Notes: generated from the letters alone by a model not told the origin. A DNA stretch of 39,670 nucleotides from JANNHP01 sp031404455 (GCA_031404455.1 JANNHP010000287.1:1-39670); one strand, 5' to 3'. Shown: positions 8,267 through 17,251, counted from the stretch's first letter. Translations and numbers: made by a program.

Positions 8267-11094
8267 CGCGGGCCCGCCGCGCCGGCGATCCGCTTGCGGA
8301 GATCGGCGACTCGCGCGCCCGCGCCGGGGAGGACCTTCTCGGCTTCGGCGAGCGCCGCCTCCGAGCCGAGGACGAGGTCGAGGAGCGCCGCCGCCGCGTC
8401 GAGTCCCTCGGCACCGCCGCCCGCGACCCCGATGCGCGCCATCGCGTCGGCGTGGCGGATGACGAGGTCGACCGACTCCGCAGTGATTCCCGCTTCGCGC
8501 GGCAGGGTGTACCGCAGCGCCGCGAGCGACTGCGCCGCCGCGGCGAGGCGCTCCTTCGACCCGGCGCCCGAGTACGCCGCGGCGAGGACGTCCACGGCTG
8601 CGCGGTTCCGGGCCGCGCGGTGGAGCAGCCACTCGACCTCGCCGCCTTTCAGCATCTCGCCCGTGGCGAGTCGCGCGAGCACCGCGGCGCCCGCCTCGTC
8701 GTCGCGCGCGAGCAGCGACGAAGCCTCCGTCTCGGCCTCGTCGAAACGCGCCAGCGCGAGCAGCGTCCGGGCGTACTCGATGGCGGTGGCGCGCGACGCC
8801 TCGAGCGCCCGCTCGCGCTCGGCCGGGTCGGCGATCCTCGCGGCGTTCGCCCGCGCGAGGCTCGCGGCGAGGGAGAGCAGGTCCGCCGCGTGCGCGAGGT
8901 CGCCGCCCGCGCGGAAGGAGAGTCCCGCGGAACGGGCGACCTCGGCGTCCGGCGTGCCCGAGGATTCGAGCACGTGCTCCCAGAGGCGCGCGGCGCGGAG
9001 CGAGATCTCGCGCCGCTTCGCCGCATCTGCGCTCGCGGCCGCCGCCTGGTCGTCGGCGCGGGCGCAGAGGGAAGCGAGGTACCGGGTCGTCGGGTGGGAC
9101 GGGCGGGACCGGATCTGCCCGAGGACGAGCGGTTCGGCCGCGTCCGCGTCGCCGGTCCCGAGGAGCGCTTCGGCGCGCCAGGCGTCCATCTGGTCGCGGC
9201 CCGTGGGGACGATCGCGAGATAGTCGGCACCCCGCCGGGTGAGCGCATCGAGGAAGTCCTTGAACGCCGCCGGCCGCGCGGCGGGATCGTCGGTCGCCGC
9301 GGCGCGGTCGGCCTTCGACGTGAAGAGCGTGACGAGCGCCTGCAGCCTGCCCTCCGCGCGCGACCGGCGGGCGCCCGGGCTCGCCGGCTCGGGCCGCTTC
9401 GCGTCGAGCCACGCCTCGGCGAGACGCATCGCGTCGTCGAACTCTCCGAGCTGACGGTGCGCCTCGGCCGCCATGGCCTGCGCGCGGTCGTACATCGCGC
9501 TCTCGGCGCCGATGGCCTCGAGTGCCGCAAGCGCCTCGCGTCCGCGCGCGGTGGCGCCGTCGCGGTCGCCGGAGCGGCGCAACGCCGCCGCTTCGGCGAG
9601 CATGCGGAACGCGCGCTGCTCCACCGCGCCCGAGGCGAAGCTGCTGCCCGGATGGTCCCGCGCGAACTCCGACATCGCGCGCGCCGCGGCGGCGCGGTCC
9701 TCGGCGTCGCCGGTCTCCGTCGCGAGCCGCGCGAGCGCGTCCGCGCGGTAGTACGCGGTCGAATCGGTGATCTCCGCGAGCCGCGCGTTCGACGGTTCCC
9801 TGCGCCACGCCGACTCGATCCGCTCGAACGCGAGGTAGGCCTCGTGCCAGCGGCCCGCGGCGCCGTACGCGCGTCCCATCGTCTCCCACGCATCCCACGC
9901 GAACCGGTCGCGCGTCTCGGGCGTGGTGCACGCGGCGATCAGCGCGCGGCAGGCCCGCACCGTGCGGGCGAGGTCCGGACCGCGGGCGATGGTCCGCGCG
10001 ATCAGCGCGAGCATCTCGGGGTCGAACTCGGCGCCCGCCCCCGGCGTCCCCGTCCAGTCCGCGAGGAGCGCGCACGCCTCACCCGCGGCCTCGGGGTCGC
10101 CGTCCCCGGAAGCGGAGAGCACCGCCAGCGCGCCCGCCACCGCGCGCGAGCGGTCGCCGGTCCGGTCGTGGAGCACGGCTGCAGCGAGGCGCGCGCGGCG
10201 TCCGGCGGGCATCTCGCAGTGACGCGGCCACTCCGTCCCGAGGCGGTCGACGACGGCCTTCGCCTCGCGCCGGACGTCGTCCGCGCCGCTGCCCGACGCG
10301 CTCGCGGCCGTGCGAGCGAGATCCTCGTACGCGGCGAGCGACATCTCGGACGCCCCGCGGATGCCGTCGCGCTCGGAGACCGACGTAGCCGCGTCGCGCA
10401 GCGATTCGCAGGCCTCCGCCGTCCGGCCCAGGCGGGCGAGGACGAGACCGCGCCACCGGAACGCCCACGCGCAGCGCAGCGTCCCGGCGTAGTCCCACGT
10501 GAAGCTCTCGATCTCCTCCAGCGCCTTCGCGAGCGCGTCGCTCGCCGGCGCCGCCGCGCCCTTCGCGTGGAGCGCCTCGATCCGCAGCAGACGCACCCCG
10601 GCGATCTCGTCGTCGCCGCGGGCGGCGGACTGCGCGTCGGCCACGACCGCGAGCGCCTCGTCGAGGATCGCTGCGACGGGTTCCGGCCGGGCCGCCGCCC
10701 CGGCGAACTGCGCGTGCGCGACGAGCAGTCGCGCGAGATCGACGCGCGCCGCCGCCGCCGTCGACGGATCGGAGAGGATCGCCCGGTAGGCGTTCTCCGC
10801 ATCCCGGAAGACGGCGAGCGTCGCTTCGGCCGCGGCGGGCGTGCGGGAGTTCGCCTTCGCGGCGCGCACCGCCTCGTAGCGTCGCAGTTGCGCGAGCGCC
10901 AGGCGGGACTGCGCCGCACGCTCGGGAGTTCCTCCCTCCGCCGACCGCCGCAGCACCCTCTCGGCGACGTCCACGTATCCGCGCTGCGCGAGCGCCCGGG
11001 CGAACGCGAGGTCGTCGTCGGCCGCGAGCGCCGTGCTCGACGCGGCGAGGAGGAAGAGAAGGGCGAGCGCGGGCGTCTTCCGTCGGGTTCTCAC
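8263..11094 (-). CDS. Large exported TPR/helical-repeat protein (943 aa)
   Basis: The protein begins at GTG 11094 with a signal peptide (KTPALALLFLLAASSTALAA). Almost all of the remaining 915 residues are Ala/Arg/Glu-rich helix-turn-helix repeats of TPR type, such as ALAQRGYVDVAERVLRRSAE near the start and EAYLAFERIESAWRREPSN in the middle. No enzyme motif was found. TPR solenoids of this size usually act as scaffolds; here it would be periplasmic. A TAACGT hexamer sits 9 nt upstream of the GTG with no Shine-Dalgarno, and a strong terminator (11132-11158) separates it from secretin-like gene B, so it probably heads its own operon with the next TPR gene and the sulfatase-like gene. The very high GC makes long false reading frames appear on both strands here; signal peptide and ATGA coupling identify this frame. 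Confidence 0.85.
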   Translation of the reverse strand: MRTRRKTPALALLFLLAASSTALAADDDLAFARALAQRGYVDVAERVLRRSAEGGTPERAAQSRLALAQLRRYEAVRAAKANSRTPAAAEATLAVFRDAENAYRAILSDPSTAAAARVDLARLLVAHAQFAGAAARPEPVAAILDEALAVVADAQSAARGDDEIAGVRLLRIEALHAKGAAAPASDALAKALEEIESFTWDYAGTLRCAWAFRWRGLVLARLGRTAEACESLRDAATSVSERDGIRGASEMSLAAYEDLARTAASASGSGADDVRREAKAVVDRLGTEWPRHCEMPAGRRARLAAAVLHDRTGDRSRAVAGALAVLSASGDGDPEAAGEACALLADWTGTPGAGAEFDPEMLALIARTIARGPDLARTVRACRALIAACTTPETRDRFAWDAWETMGRAYGAAGRWHEAYLAFERIESAWRREPSNARLAEITDSTAYYRADALARLATETGDAEDRAAAARAMSEFARDHPGSSFASGAVEQRAFRMLAEAAALRRSGDRDGATARGREALAALEAIGAESAMYDRAQAMAAEAHRQLGEFDDAMRLAEAWLDAKRPEPASPGARRSRAEGRLQALVTLFTSKADRAAATDDPAARPAAFKDFLDALTRRGADYLAIVPTGRDQMDAWRAEALLGTGDADAAEPLVLGQIRSRPSHPTTRYLASLCARADDQAAAASADAAKRREISLRAARLWEHVLESSGTPDAEVARSAGLSFRAGGDLAHAADLLSLAASLARANAARIADPAERERALEASRATAIEYARTLLALARFDEAETEASSLLARDDEAGAAVLARLATGEMLKGGEVEWLLHRAARNRAAVDVLAAAYSGAGSKERLAAAAQSLAALRYTLPREAGITAESVDLVIRHADAMARIGVAGGGAEGLDAAAALLDLVLGSEAALAEAEKVLPGAGARVADLRKRIAGAAGPR

Positions 11095-11103
11095 GCGGCG
11101 CCC

Positions 11104-11109
11104 ACGTTA
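11104..11109 (-). promoter_or_regulatory. Candidate -10 element, leaderless start of the TPR operon
   Basis: TAACGT on the minus strand ends 9 nt before the GTG start at 11094, between that start and the terminator at 11132-11158. There is no room for a conventional leader and no Shine-Dalgarno. No convincing -35 is visible. Confidence 0.4.
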
Positions 11110-11131
11110 GCAGAGCCGTCGCGAATCGAGC

Positions 11132-11158
11132 GGGGGGAGGCGCCGAGCGCCTCCCCCC
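11132..11158 (-). terminator. Strong terminator hairpin after secretin-like gene B
   Basis: A 12-bp perfect GC stem (GGGGGGAGGCGC and its complement) with a 3-nt loop CGA lies 46 nt beyond the stop of the minus-strand secretin gene. There is no U-tract, as in other terminators of this GC-rich genome. Confidence 0.7.
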
Positions 11159-11204
11159 GTGCTGCGTCGTGAACTGGGTGAGTCTTCGACTGGGCCTGCC
11201 GGCC

Positions 11205-13973
11205 CTACATCTTCCGGCCGACGCCCGGCTCGTTCTCCTCGGGGCGCAGGATGCTCGCCCTGATCAGGACGAGGACGTTGCGCTTCTCGAGGTACGTGCC
11301 CTTGCGCGAGAAGAAGAAGCTCGCGACCGGGATCTTGTCGAGCCACGGAACCGTCGAGTCGAGGCGCTTCTCCTCGAAGAACTTCAGGCCGCCGAGGAGC
11401 AGGGTGCCGTTGTCGGGCATGGTGACCGTGGTGCGGACGCGCTGGACTGCGATCTCGGGGAGCTGGATCGTGACCGGGGGACCGTTCGCGAGGGTGGTCG
11501 AGAAGGTCGCGATCGGGCGGGTGAGGATCGCCACCGTCGGGCGCAGCTCCATCGTGATGAAGCGGCGGTCCGCCGAGACGACCGGACGCAGGTCGAGGAT
11601 GACTCCGTCGCGCAGCGTCTGCACGATCGGGTCGCCGATCTGCGAGGCCTGCGCGATCTCGACATCGAAGTCCGAGATGTAGCTGACCTGGTTGAGCACG
11701 GTGACGTTCGCGCGCTGCCCGTTGTAGGCGGTCAGGCGGGGCGCGATGACGACCGTTGAGCGGTCGCTCTTCTGGACGGCGCGCAGGATGACCTCGAGCT
11801 GCGTGTCGTCGATCAGCGTGCCCTGGAACGAAAGGCCGCCCAGGTTCGTGAGGACTCCCGGCTTGCCGAGGGACACGTCGTAGAGGTTCTCGAAGCGCGC
11901 CGCGATCAGGTCGCCGTCGGCCGACTGGATGTTGTAGAAGACGCCGGCGTCGTTGCCGGTGCCGATGCCGCCCGGGTTGCCCGGGGAGCCGAAGAACACG
12001 TCGTCGAACGTGACCGGCGCGGTGATGCCGCCGGGACCCTGGATGCCGCCCTTGCCGGCGACTCCCTGGCCGCCCGTGTTGTCTCCGAGGCCGCGCAGGT
12101 CGACGCCGATGTCCTGCAGGAAGTTGTCCTGCACGGTGACGAAGCGCGTCTCGATCGAGACCTGGAGTCCGCCGGCGCCGCGCAGGCCGTTCAGGAGCTG
12201 CTGCACCTTGGCGTGCGTCGTGGCGGGGCACTTGATGACGAGCGTGCCGGGCGGGACGGGCTCGACCGTGCCGCCGCCCTCCCAGACCGTCTTGTCGACG
12301 TTGTTCGTGATCAGCTCGCCGATGTTGTCGAGGACGAAGTCCGGAACGGGCTCCTTCGCCTCCTCCGTCGTCTGGTGCTCGCCCTTCGGGTCGAGGTTCA
12401 CCTCTTCGCCGGGGAAGTTGTTGATCGGCGTCGCGAGGTCCTTGACGTCGTAGAGCTGCACGAACATCGCGCCCTGCGCCGCCTGCGGCGTCGTGATCTG
12501 GACCACGCCGTTCTCGATGTTCCAGGCGAGTCCCTTCAGGTCGCAGATGAGCTGCAGGATCTGGCTGACTTTGACCGGCTGGTCGAGCGCCAGCTTCTCG
12601 ATGGTCATGTCGGCGTCGGACTTGCCCTCCTTCGCGGCGGGCAGCACGACGATGTTCACGCCGGAGATGCGGTGCAGGTAGTCGGCGGCTCCGCCGTCGC
12701 CGTCGATGCGGGTCTCGATGAACTGGACGGTCGTGCGCGTCGCCTCCAGACGGTTCCTGACCTCGCGGTTCTGCGGGTCCTCGACCATGTTGCGGGCGGT
12801 CGAGAGGACCGGCGGCGTGCGCTTGTTCTGGAGGTCGTCCCACGTCGAGGGGAACGAGTACGCGTCGACCTGCGGCGCGTAGGCCTCGGCGAGCTGCTCG
12901 AAGACGTGCTTCCACTCGTCGAGGAGCTGCTTGTGGTTGCTGTCCTCCGAGGCGTCGTTCGCGGCGTCGATGGCGATGCGGCGCAGACGCTTCGCGTCGC
13001 CGTTCGTCGGGTCGCCCGCGAGGATCTCGTCGGCGAGGTTGCTCGCGACCTGGTAGTCGTTGCGCTCCATCGCCTGGTTGGCCTTCTCGAACAGCGTCTT
13101 CGTGCGCTCGCGGTTGGCGGCGCGCTCCTTCGCCGCCTCGGCGGCGGTCTGGTCGGAGGCTTCCTTCAGGATGCGGCGGCGCTTCTCCTCGGCAGCACCC
13201 TCGGCGCCGCCCCTGGCGGCGGTGCGCAGGGTCTTCAGGCCCTCGACCGAGGGGGAGAAATCGACGTTGGCCGGGTAAAGGCCGGCGATGACGAGAGCCT
13301 TGTCGTAGAGGGCGGCGGCGGACTCGAAGTCGCCGGTCTTCGCCTTCGACGCGGCCTGGGCGGCGAGGTTCGCCACCTCGACCTTCGCCTGCTGGGTGCG
13401 GACCTTGTACGACTCGACCGAGCGGTTGAAGGCGTCGCGCTCGTCCATCGGACGCTTGCCGAGGATCGCGCCGACCTCTTCGAGGCGCCGGCGCGCGTGC
13501 TCGTTCGCGCCGTCGAGGTCGAGGACGTTGCCGTACATCGTCTCGGCTTCCTCGAACCGTGACTCGGCGTAGGCCTTGTCGCCGAGCTCGGTGTAGCTCT
13601 TGACGAGCTGTTCGCGCTTCTCCCGCAGGATCTGGCGCTCCTGGGCGAGCGGGGCGAGGCGCGCATCCCCGGAGGTGGGGGCGGACGCGGCTGCGGGTGC
13701 CGCCGCGGGCGCGACTGCGGGCTTCGCGGCCGCAGCGTCGCCTGCCGGAGCCGGCGTCGCGGTCTTCGGCGCTTCCTTGGCGGTCGCGGGAGCCGGCGTG
13801 GCGGGCTTCGCCGCCGCGGGAGCGGCCGGAGCGGGTTTCGCGGCTGCCGCCGGAACTGCAGGCTTGGCGGCGCTCGGTGCCGGCTGCTTGGCCGGAGCCT
13901 TTCCGCTCTTGCAGCCGCTCATCCCAAGCGCGGAGAGCGCGATGACGGCGGCTACGACTCGATACGAGTTCAT
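11205..13973 (-). CDS. Secretin-like outer-membrane lipoprotein B
   Basis: A 922-residue paralogue of the protein at 1861-4932. The signal peptide ends in the lipobox LGMSGC near residue 21, followed by an Ala/Pro/Lys linker to about 100. Helical TPR-like repeats follow (about 110-390), then an N-domain (about 412-500) and the segment LYDVKDLATPINNFPGEEVN. The secretin core starts near 602 (VSIETRFVTVQDNFLQDIGV) and ends with MPDNGTLLLGGL and PWLDKIPVASFFFSRKG, the family signature. Residues about 760-800 (SYISDFDVEIAQASQIGDP) recur almost unchanged in the HEAT protein at 24342-25586. A run AGGGGGG precedes the ATG and could be the ribosome site. The PilM/GspL-like gene lies directly upstream on the same strand, consistent with a shared secretion or pilus-like assembly. 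A channel role is inferred from the family. Confidence 0.88.
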   Translation of the reverse strand: MNSYRVVAAVIALSALGMSGCKSGKAPAKQPAPSAAKPAVPAAAAKPAPAAPAAAKPATPAPATAKEAPKTATPAPAGDAAAAKPAVAPAAAPAAASAPTSGDARLAPLAQERQILREKREQLVKSYTELGDKAYAESRFEEAETMYGNVLDLDGANEHARRRLEEVGAILGKRPMDERDAFNRSVESYKVRTQQAKVEVANLAAQAASKAKTGDFESAAALYDKALVIAGLYPANVDFSPSVEGLKTLRTAARGGAEGAAEEKRRRILKEASDQTAAEAAKERAANRERTKTLFEKANQAMERNDYQVASNLADEILAGDPTNGDAKRLRRIAIDAANDASEDSNHKQLLDEWKHVFEQLAEAYAPQVDAYSFPSTWDDLQNKRTPPVLSTARNMVEDPQNREVRNRLEATRTTVQFIETRIDGDGGAADYLHRISGVNIVVLPAAKEGKSDADMTIEKLALDQPVKVSQILQLICDLKGLAWNIENGVVQITTPQAAQGAMFVQLYDVKDLATPINNFPGEEVNLDPKGEHQTTEEAKEPVPDFVLDNIGELITNNVDKTVWEGGGTVEPVPPGTLVIKCPATTHAKVQQLLNGLRGAGGLQVSIETRFVTVQDNFLQDIGVDLRGLGDNTGGQGVAGKGGIQGPGGITAPVTFDDVFFGSPGNPGGIGTGNDAGVFYNIQSADGDLIAARFENLYDVSLGKPGVLTNLGGLSFQGTLIDDTQLEVILRAVQKSDRSTVVIAPRLTAYNGQRANVTVLNQVSYISDFDVEIAQASQIGDPIVQTLRDGVILDLRPVVSADRRFITMELRPTVAILTRPIATFSTTLANGPPVTIQLPEIAVQRVRTTVTMPDNGTLLLGGLKFFEEKRLDSTVPWLDKIPVASFFFSRKGTYLEKRNVLVLIRASILRPEENEPGVGRKM

Positions 13974-13996
13974 GCTAGGCCCCCCTGTGGGTCGTG

Positions 13997-14038
13997 AATG
14001 GCTGCGCGGACCCAGTTGTGTAATGGCTGCGCGGACCC
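13997..14038. repeat. Two 17-bp direct repeats in the leader of secretin-like gene B
   Basis: AATGGCTGCGCGGACCC occurs at 13997-14013 and 14022-14038, a 25-bp period, in the 139-base gap between the PilM-like stop and the secretin start. Each copy contains CGCGGACCC, which can pair with GGGTCCGCG at 14065-14073, so two mutually exclusive hairpins are possible. Confidence 0.75.
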
Positions 14039-14073
14039 GGGCCGGCTGCCCAGGTCGTCGGTTCGGGTCCGCG
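14030..14073 (-). terminator. Hairpin between PilM-like gene and secretin-like gene B
   Basis: A 10-bp perfect stem (14030-14039 with 14064-14073) has a 24-nt loop and lies 40 nt past the PilM-like stop. It could terminate or attenuate transcription into the secretin gene. The long loop and lack of U-tract keep confidence low. Confidence 0.35.
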
Positions 14074-14112
14074 ACGTCTTCCTTCGCGGGGTGTTCTACT
14101 AGATGGAGCCTG

Positions 14113-15939
14113 TCATCCGTCTGTCATTTTTCGAGACCAAGTGCGTCGGGATCCATCGGGCGCCACGGCGTCCGCTTCGAAGATGCGCCGCTCGCGTTCG
14201 ACGACGCGTTCGCCGGTGACGGGCGCCCCGTCCGGACCGCGCTCCACGCGGCCGTCGTCCCGGAATCGGGGCACCCTGACGGCCGCGCGTTCGGACTCGG
14301 CGCGCGTCCGGATCGCGTCGAGCCGCCAGCCCGAATCGAAGGCCAGCTCGCCGTCGGTCCCTGCGACCTGGGCACCCGGCGCGACGTCCACCGCGACGAC
14401 CGCGGTCCCGTCGCGCCACGAGCGCCGCAGGGCGAACCGCGCGCCGCCCGCGGCTCCGGGCCCGAGCAGTTCGACGTCGACCCGGAACTCGACGAAGACG
14501 CGCGCGTCGGAGGCGCCGCCCAGCGACCAGGAGTAGAGCCCGGTCGGACCGGGGATGTCGTCCAGCGCTTCGCCGGCCGATGCGCCGAGCCGCCGGACGA
14601 GGACGGGGTCGCCGTCGGGGCCGCCGCCGTCCCGGCCGAGGAAACGCCGGCGCAGCACGCGTCCGTCCTCGCCCGCCGGCCATCTCACGCGAACCCGTCC
14701 GCCGCCCGCGGCCTCGGCGGAGACCGACGGCGCGAGGGCGGACTCCGCCGGCGGCGCCTTCGAAGTCTCGGCCGTCGGCGCGCCGGTTTCCGGCGGCCGC
14801 TCCCGCCCGCCCGGCGCGTCTGCGGCCTCGGACTTCTCGGACCGGGCGACTTGCGGTGCCGGTCGCGGCGTCGTCCCGGTCTTCGCCGGTCCCGTGTCGA
14901 TCTGCGAGACGGCGAACGCCGCCGCCGCGATCACGCACACCGCGGCCCCGGCGTACGCGAGGCTCCCGCGCTCGCGGTACTCGGGCAGGTCCGCGGGGAC
15001 GTGACGCAGCACCAGTCGTTCGTGCGCCGGCCGCAGCGCTTCGAGCGCCGCGCCGATCGCGCCTGCGAACGCCTGCAGCGGCACGCCGGGAGTTCGCGCC
15101 TTCGGAGCGAGCGACACCGCCGACTCCGAAGCCGGCCCCTCGACGAGGCGCGGCCCGAGGACCGCGGCGAGCCGCTGCCGCACCGCGGGCGACGATGTGG
15201 AGAACCCGGCCAGCGCGAACCTGGGTTCGACCGGCGCCTTGTCGTCGCCGCGGCGGAGCGCCCGGTAGTAGTCGGCGAGCTGGGCGAGATCGTGCGCGAG
15301 CAGATCGGCCGCGGTGGCGTCGCGCGTCAGGTCCTTCTCGCCGAGGGCGAGGATGTGCCGGCGGACCCGTCCCTGCGGCGAGGCGTAGACCTCGGTGAGG
15401 TGGGGCAGCGTCACGACGAGGAAGCCGTCCGGCGGGACGAGACCCATGGCGCGGGCGCCCCGCCACGCGGCCGCGCCGGCGAAGCCGACCCCGAGTCGCG
15501 ACGGGTCCGCCGTCTCGAGGTGCTCCAGGAACCTGCGGTACTCGCCGCGGGCCAGGGCCGCGACGAGCCGCTCCTGGCGGCGCCCCTCGCGCACGACGCA
15601 GAGGTGACGCAGCTCCGCCTGGTCGGGCTCGAACGGCGTCCACTCGTACATCTCGTTCGAGATCTCGTGCTCGCTGAGGTCGAGCTCCTCGGGCGGGATC
15701 GTGGCGGTGACGAGGCAACCGTTCGAGTCGGGCAGCGCGACCACGGCGCCGCGCCGCGCGACGCCCCGGCGGGTCAGGACCGAGACAGCGAGACGGAGCG
15801 ACTCCGCGACGTCGCCCTCGACCTGCTCCGCGATCGCCTCGAGGATCTCGTACCCGCCGGCTTGCGTGCGCCGAACGAGGGCCGCGGTGACCGCACCTTC
15901 GACGACGTGGACTCCCCAGACGGGGTTGGGCTCGGCCAT
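14113..15939 (-). CDS. PilM/GspL-like inner-membrane protein
   Basis: A 608-residue protein whose order of parts resembles GspL. The N-terminal cytoplasmic domain (1-320) opens with VWGVHVVEGAVTAALVRR, placed like the GLDIGSSSVK strand of PilM. It continues with VVALPDSNGCLVTATIPPEE and EISNEMYEWTPFEPDQAEL, reminiscent of the PilM actin-like fold. One membrane segment lies at about 321-345 (LAYAGAAVCVIAAAAFAV), followed by a linker and a periplasmic beta-rich region (FN3-like near GLYSWSLGGAS). The Asp of the actin-like phosphate-1 motif is replaced by His, so ATP binding is doubtful. PilM and GspL link cytoplasmic machinery to secretin complexes, which fits the secretin gene downstream. It begins 13 nt after the uracil-DNA glycosylase gene, with no clear Shine-Dalgarno. 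The family assignment is moderate; a broken enzyme of the same fold is an alternative. Confidence 0.65.
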   Translation of the reverse strand: MAEPNPVWGVHVVEGAVTAALVRRTQAGGYEILEAIAEQVEGDVAESLRLAVSVLTRRGVARRGAVVALPDSNGCLVTATIPPEELDLSEHEISNEMYEWTPFEPDQAELRHLCVVREGRRQERLVAALARGEYRRFLEHLETADPSRLGVGFAGAAAWRGARAMGLVPPDGFLVVTLPHLTEVYASPQGRVRRHILALGEKDLTRDATAADLLAHDLAQLADYYRALRRGDDKAPVEPRFALAGFSTSSPAVRQRLAAVLGPRLVEGPASESAVSLAPKARTPGVPLQAFAGAIGAALEALRPAHERLVLRHVPADLPEYRERGSLAYAGAAVCVIAAAAFAVSQIDTGPAKTGTTPRPAPQVARSEKSEAADAPGGRERPPETGAPTAETSKAPPAESALAPSVSAEAAGGGRVRVRWPAGEDGRVLRRRFLGRDGGGPDGDPVLVRRLGASAGEALDDIPGPTGLYSWSLGGASDARVFVEFRVDVELLGPGAAGGARFALRRSWRDGTAVVAVDVAPGAQVAGTDGELAFDSGWRLDAIRTRAESERAAVRVPRFRDDGRVERGPDGAPVTGERVVERERRIFEADAVAPDGSRRTWSRKMTDG

Positions 15940-15952
15940 CCGCGCGCCGATC

Positions 15953-16750
15953 CTACCCCGCGCCCGCGATCAGGCGCATCACGAGCTGCAGATCGGCCCA
16001 GGTGTCGCGTTTGCCCTCGGGGTTGCGGAGCAGATAGGCCGGGTGATAGGTCGGGACGACCTTCGCGCCGAAGGCCTCGAAGATGCGTCCGCGGATCTTC
16101 GTGATTCCGGGGACGGTCCCGAGGAGCGCCTGCGACGCCGGGTTGCCGAGCGCCACGATCACCGACGGCCGGATCACGGCGAGCTGCTCCGTGAGGAACG
16201 GCCGGCAGGCGGCGATCTCGTCGGGCGCCGGCGTGCGGTTGTCCGGAGGGCGGCACTTCACCGCGTTCAGGATGAAGACGTCCTCGCGGCGCATCTTCAT
16301 TCCCTTCACGATCATGTCGGAGAGGAGCTCGCCTGCGCGTCCGACGAACGGGCGCCCGCTCCTGTCCTCGTCGAAGCCCGGGCCCTCGCCGCAGAACACG
16401 AGGCGCGCGGCGGCGTTGCCCTCGCCGAAGACGGTCGTCGTGCGCGTCTTGCAGAGGACGCAGAGCGTGCAGCGGGCGACGCGCGCCGGCAGGTCTCCGA
16501 AGGGCGCCAGCGCCTCGCTCGGGAGATCGAGCGGCGGCACGAGCGTGGCGTGAGGCGCAGGTGCCGCGCGCTGAGGTGCGGCGTGCGCTGCGGCGGCGGT
16601 TGCGGCGAGCGCGGCGGTTTCGGGGAGCGCGGTGGGCGCGTTGGGCGCACGGGTTCCGGGGATGTCGAGAGCTCCCGCCTCGCGCTCGGATGCGAGGAGC
16701 AGGCGGAGCGACCGGGCGAGAGCGCGGACTTCGTCGCGAGGGTGCGTCAT
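15953..16750 (-). CDS. Family 4 uracil-DNA glycosylase (iron-sulfur)
   Basis: This 265-residue enzyme removes uracil from DNA to start base-excision repair. Motif A is FCGEGPGFDEDRSGRPFVGRAG; the motif B region is VPTYHPAYLLRN. The 4Fe-4S cysteines are visible as RCTLCVLC, NAVKC and the later ACRPF. The first ~85 residues are an Ala/Pro-rich extension, which is common in long family-4 enzymes. The reading frame stays open upstream through two tRNA genes, so the start is set at ATG 16750 (MTHPRDEV), just inside the tRNA terminator. It shares the minus strand with the tRNA cluster upstream and the PilM-like gene 13 nt downstream. That neighbourhood is probably positional rather than functional. 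Confidence 0.92.
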   Translation of the reverse strand: MTHPRDEVRALARSLRLLLASEREAGALDIPGTRAPNAPTALPETAALAATAAAAHAAPQRAAPAPHATLVPPLDLPSEALAPFGDLPARVARCTLCVLCKTRTTTVFGEGNAAARLVFCGEGPGFDEDRSGRPFVGRAGELLSDMIVKGMKMRREDVFILNAVKCRPPDNRTPAPDEIAACRPFLTEQLAVIRPSVIVALGNPASQALLGTVPGITKIRGRIFEAFGAKVVPTYHPAYLLRNPEGKRDTWADLQLVMRLIAGAG

Positions 16751-16805
16751 GCCGCGCCGATTGAACCATGCGGGAGCCCCGAGCGGGCGCATCCGGGAAC
16801 GAAGT

Positions 16806-16835
16806 CGCGGGCCGGTCCTCACGGACCGGCCCGCG
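16806..16835 (-). terminator. Terminator of the tRNA cluster
   Basis: A 13-bp perfect stem (CGCGGGCCGGTCC and its complement) with loop TCAC starts directly after the CCA end of tRNA-Lys on the minus strand and separates the tRNA operon from the glycosylase gene. Confidence 0.75.
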
Positions 16836-16836
16836 G

Positions 16837-16915
16837 TGGTGCCCCCTCGAGGATTTGAACCTCGGACCCAGTGATTAAGAATCACTTGCTCTGAACCGGG
16901 CTGAGCTAAGGGGGC
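16837..16915 (-). tRNA. tRNA-Lys (CTT anticodon)
   Basis: A full cloverleaf on the minus strand: acceptor GCCCCCT, D-arm GCTC/GAGC, anticodon stem AGTGA/TCACT around loop TTCTTAA with anticodon CTT, and T-loop TTCAAAT. CCA is encoded (16837-16839). It is last in a four-gene cluster. Confidence 0.93.
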
Positions 16916-16976
16916 GTGGGGCGCAGAACTGTAGCGCTCGTCCCCGCACGCGCGACGCGGAAAGCAGGCGTCGCCC

Positions 16977-17010
16977 GGTGTCGTCCTCGGTGTCGTCCTC
17001 AGTGTCCTCG
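16977..17010. repeat. Short tandem repeat between tRNA-Lys and tRNA-His
   Basis: GGTGTCGTCCTC is repeated twice exactly, followed by a partial third unit (AGTGTCCTC), in the 125-base spacer between two tRNA genes. No gene is seen in this spacer. Confidence 0.7.
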
Positions 17011-17040
17011 CAAAGCTGGCGCTCCGGTCACTCGAGTCGG

Positions 17041-17116
17041 GGTGGATGACGGGATTTGAACCCGCGGCCTCCTGAGCCACAGTCAGGCGCTCTAACCGAG
17101 CTGAGCTACATCCACC
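17041..17116 (-). tRNA. tRNA-His (GTG anticodon)
   Basis: A cloverleaf with acceptor GTGGATG, D-arm GCTC/GAGC, anticodon stem CCTGA/TCAGG around CTGTGGC (anticodon GTG) and T-loop TTCAAAT. The coordinates include the genomic G at -1 (17116) and discriminator C73 (17041), both diagnostic of tRNA-His. CCA is not encoded, unlike its three neighbours. Confidence 0.93.
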
Positions 17117-17160
17117 GACGTACGACGCGAGCCAACACCTCTTCGCGACCCGCGCCGCGG

Positions 17161-17237
<77 letters not shown>

Positions 17238-17251
17238 GTCCCTCGCCGAGC

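Noticed and set aside
6751..11172. A plus-strand frame of more than 1400 codons opposite the TPR and sulfatase genes
   Set aside because: It is Arg/Ala/Gly-rich low-complexity sequence, as expected for the antisense of GC-rich genes. The minus-strand frames have signal peptides, domain motifs and ATGA coupling.
16751..17080. N-terminal extension of the uracil-DNA glycosylase
   Set aside because: The open frame runs through tRNA-Lys and part of tRNA-His; translated tRNA sequence is not protein. ATG 16750 is the plausible start.
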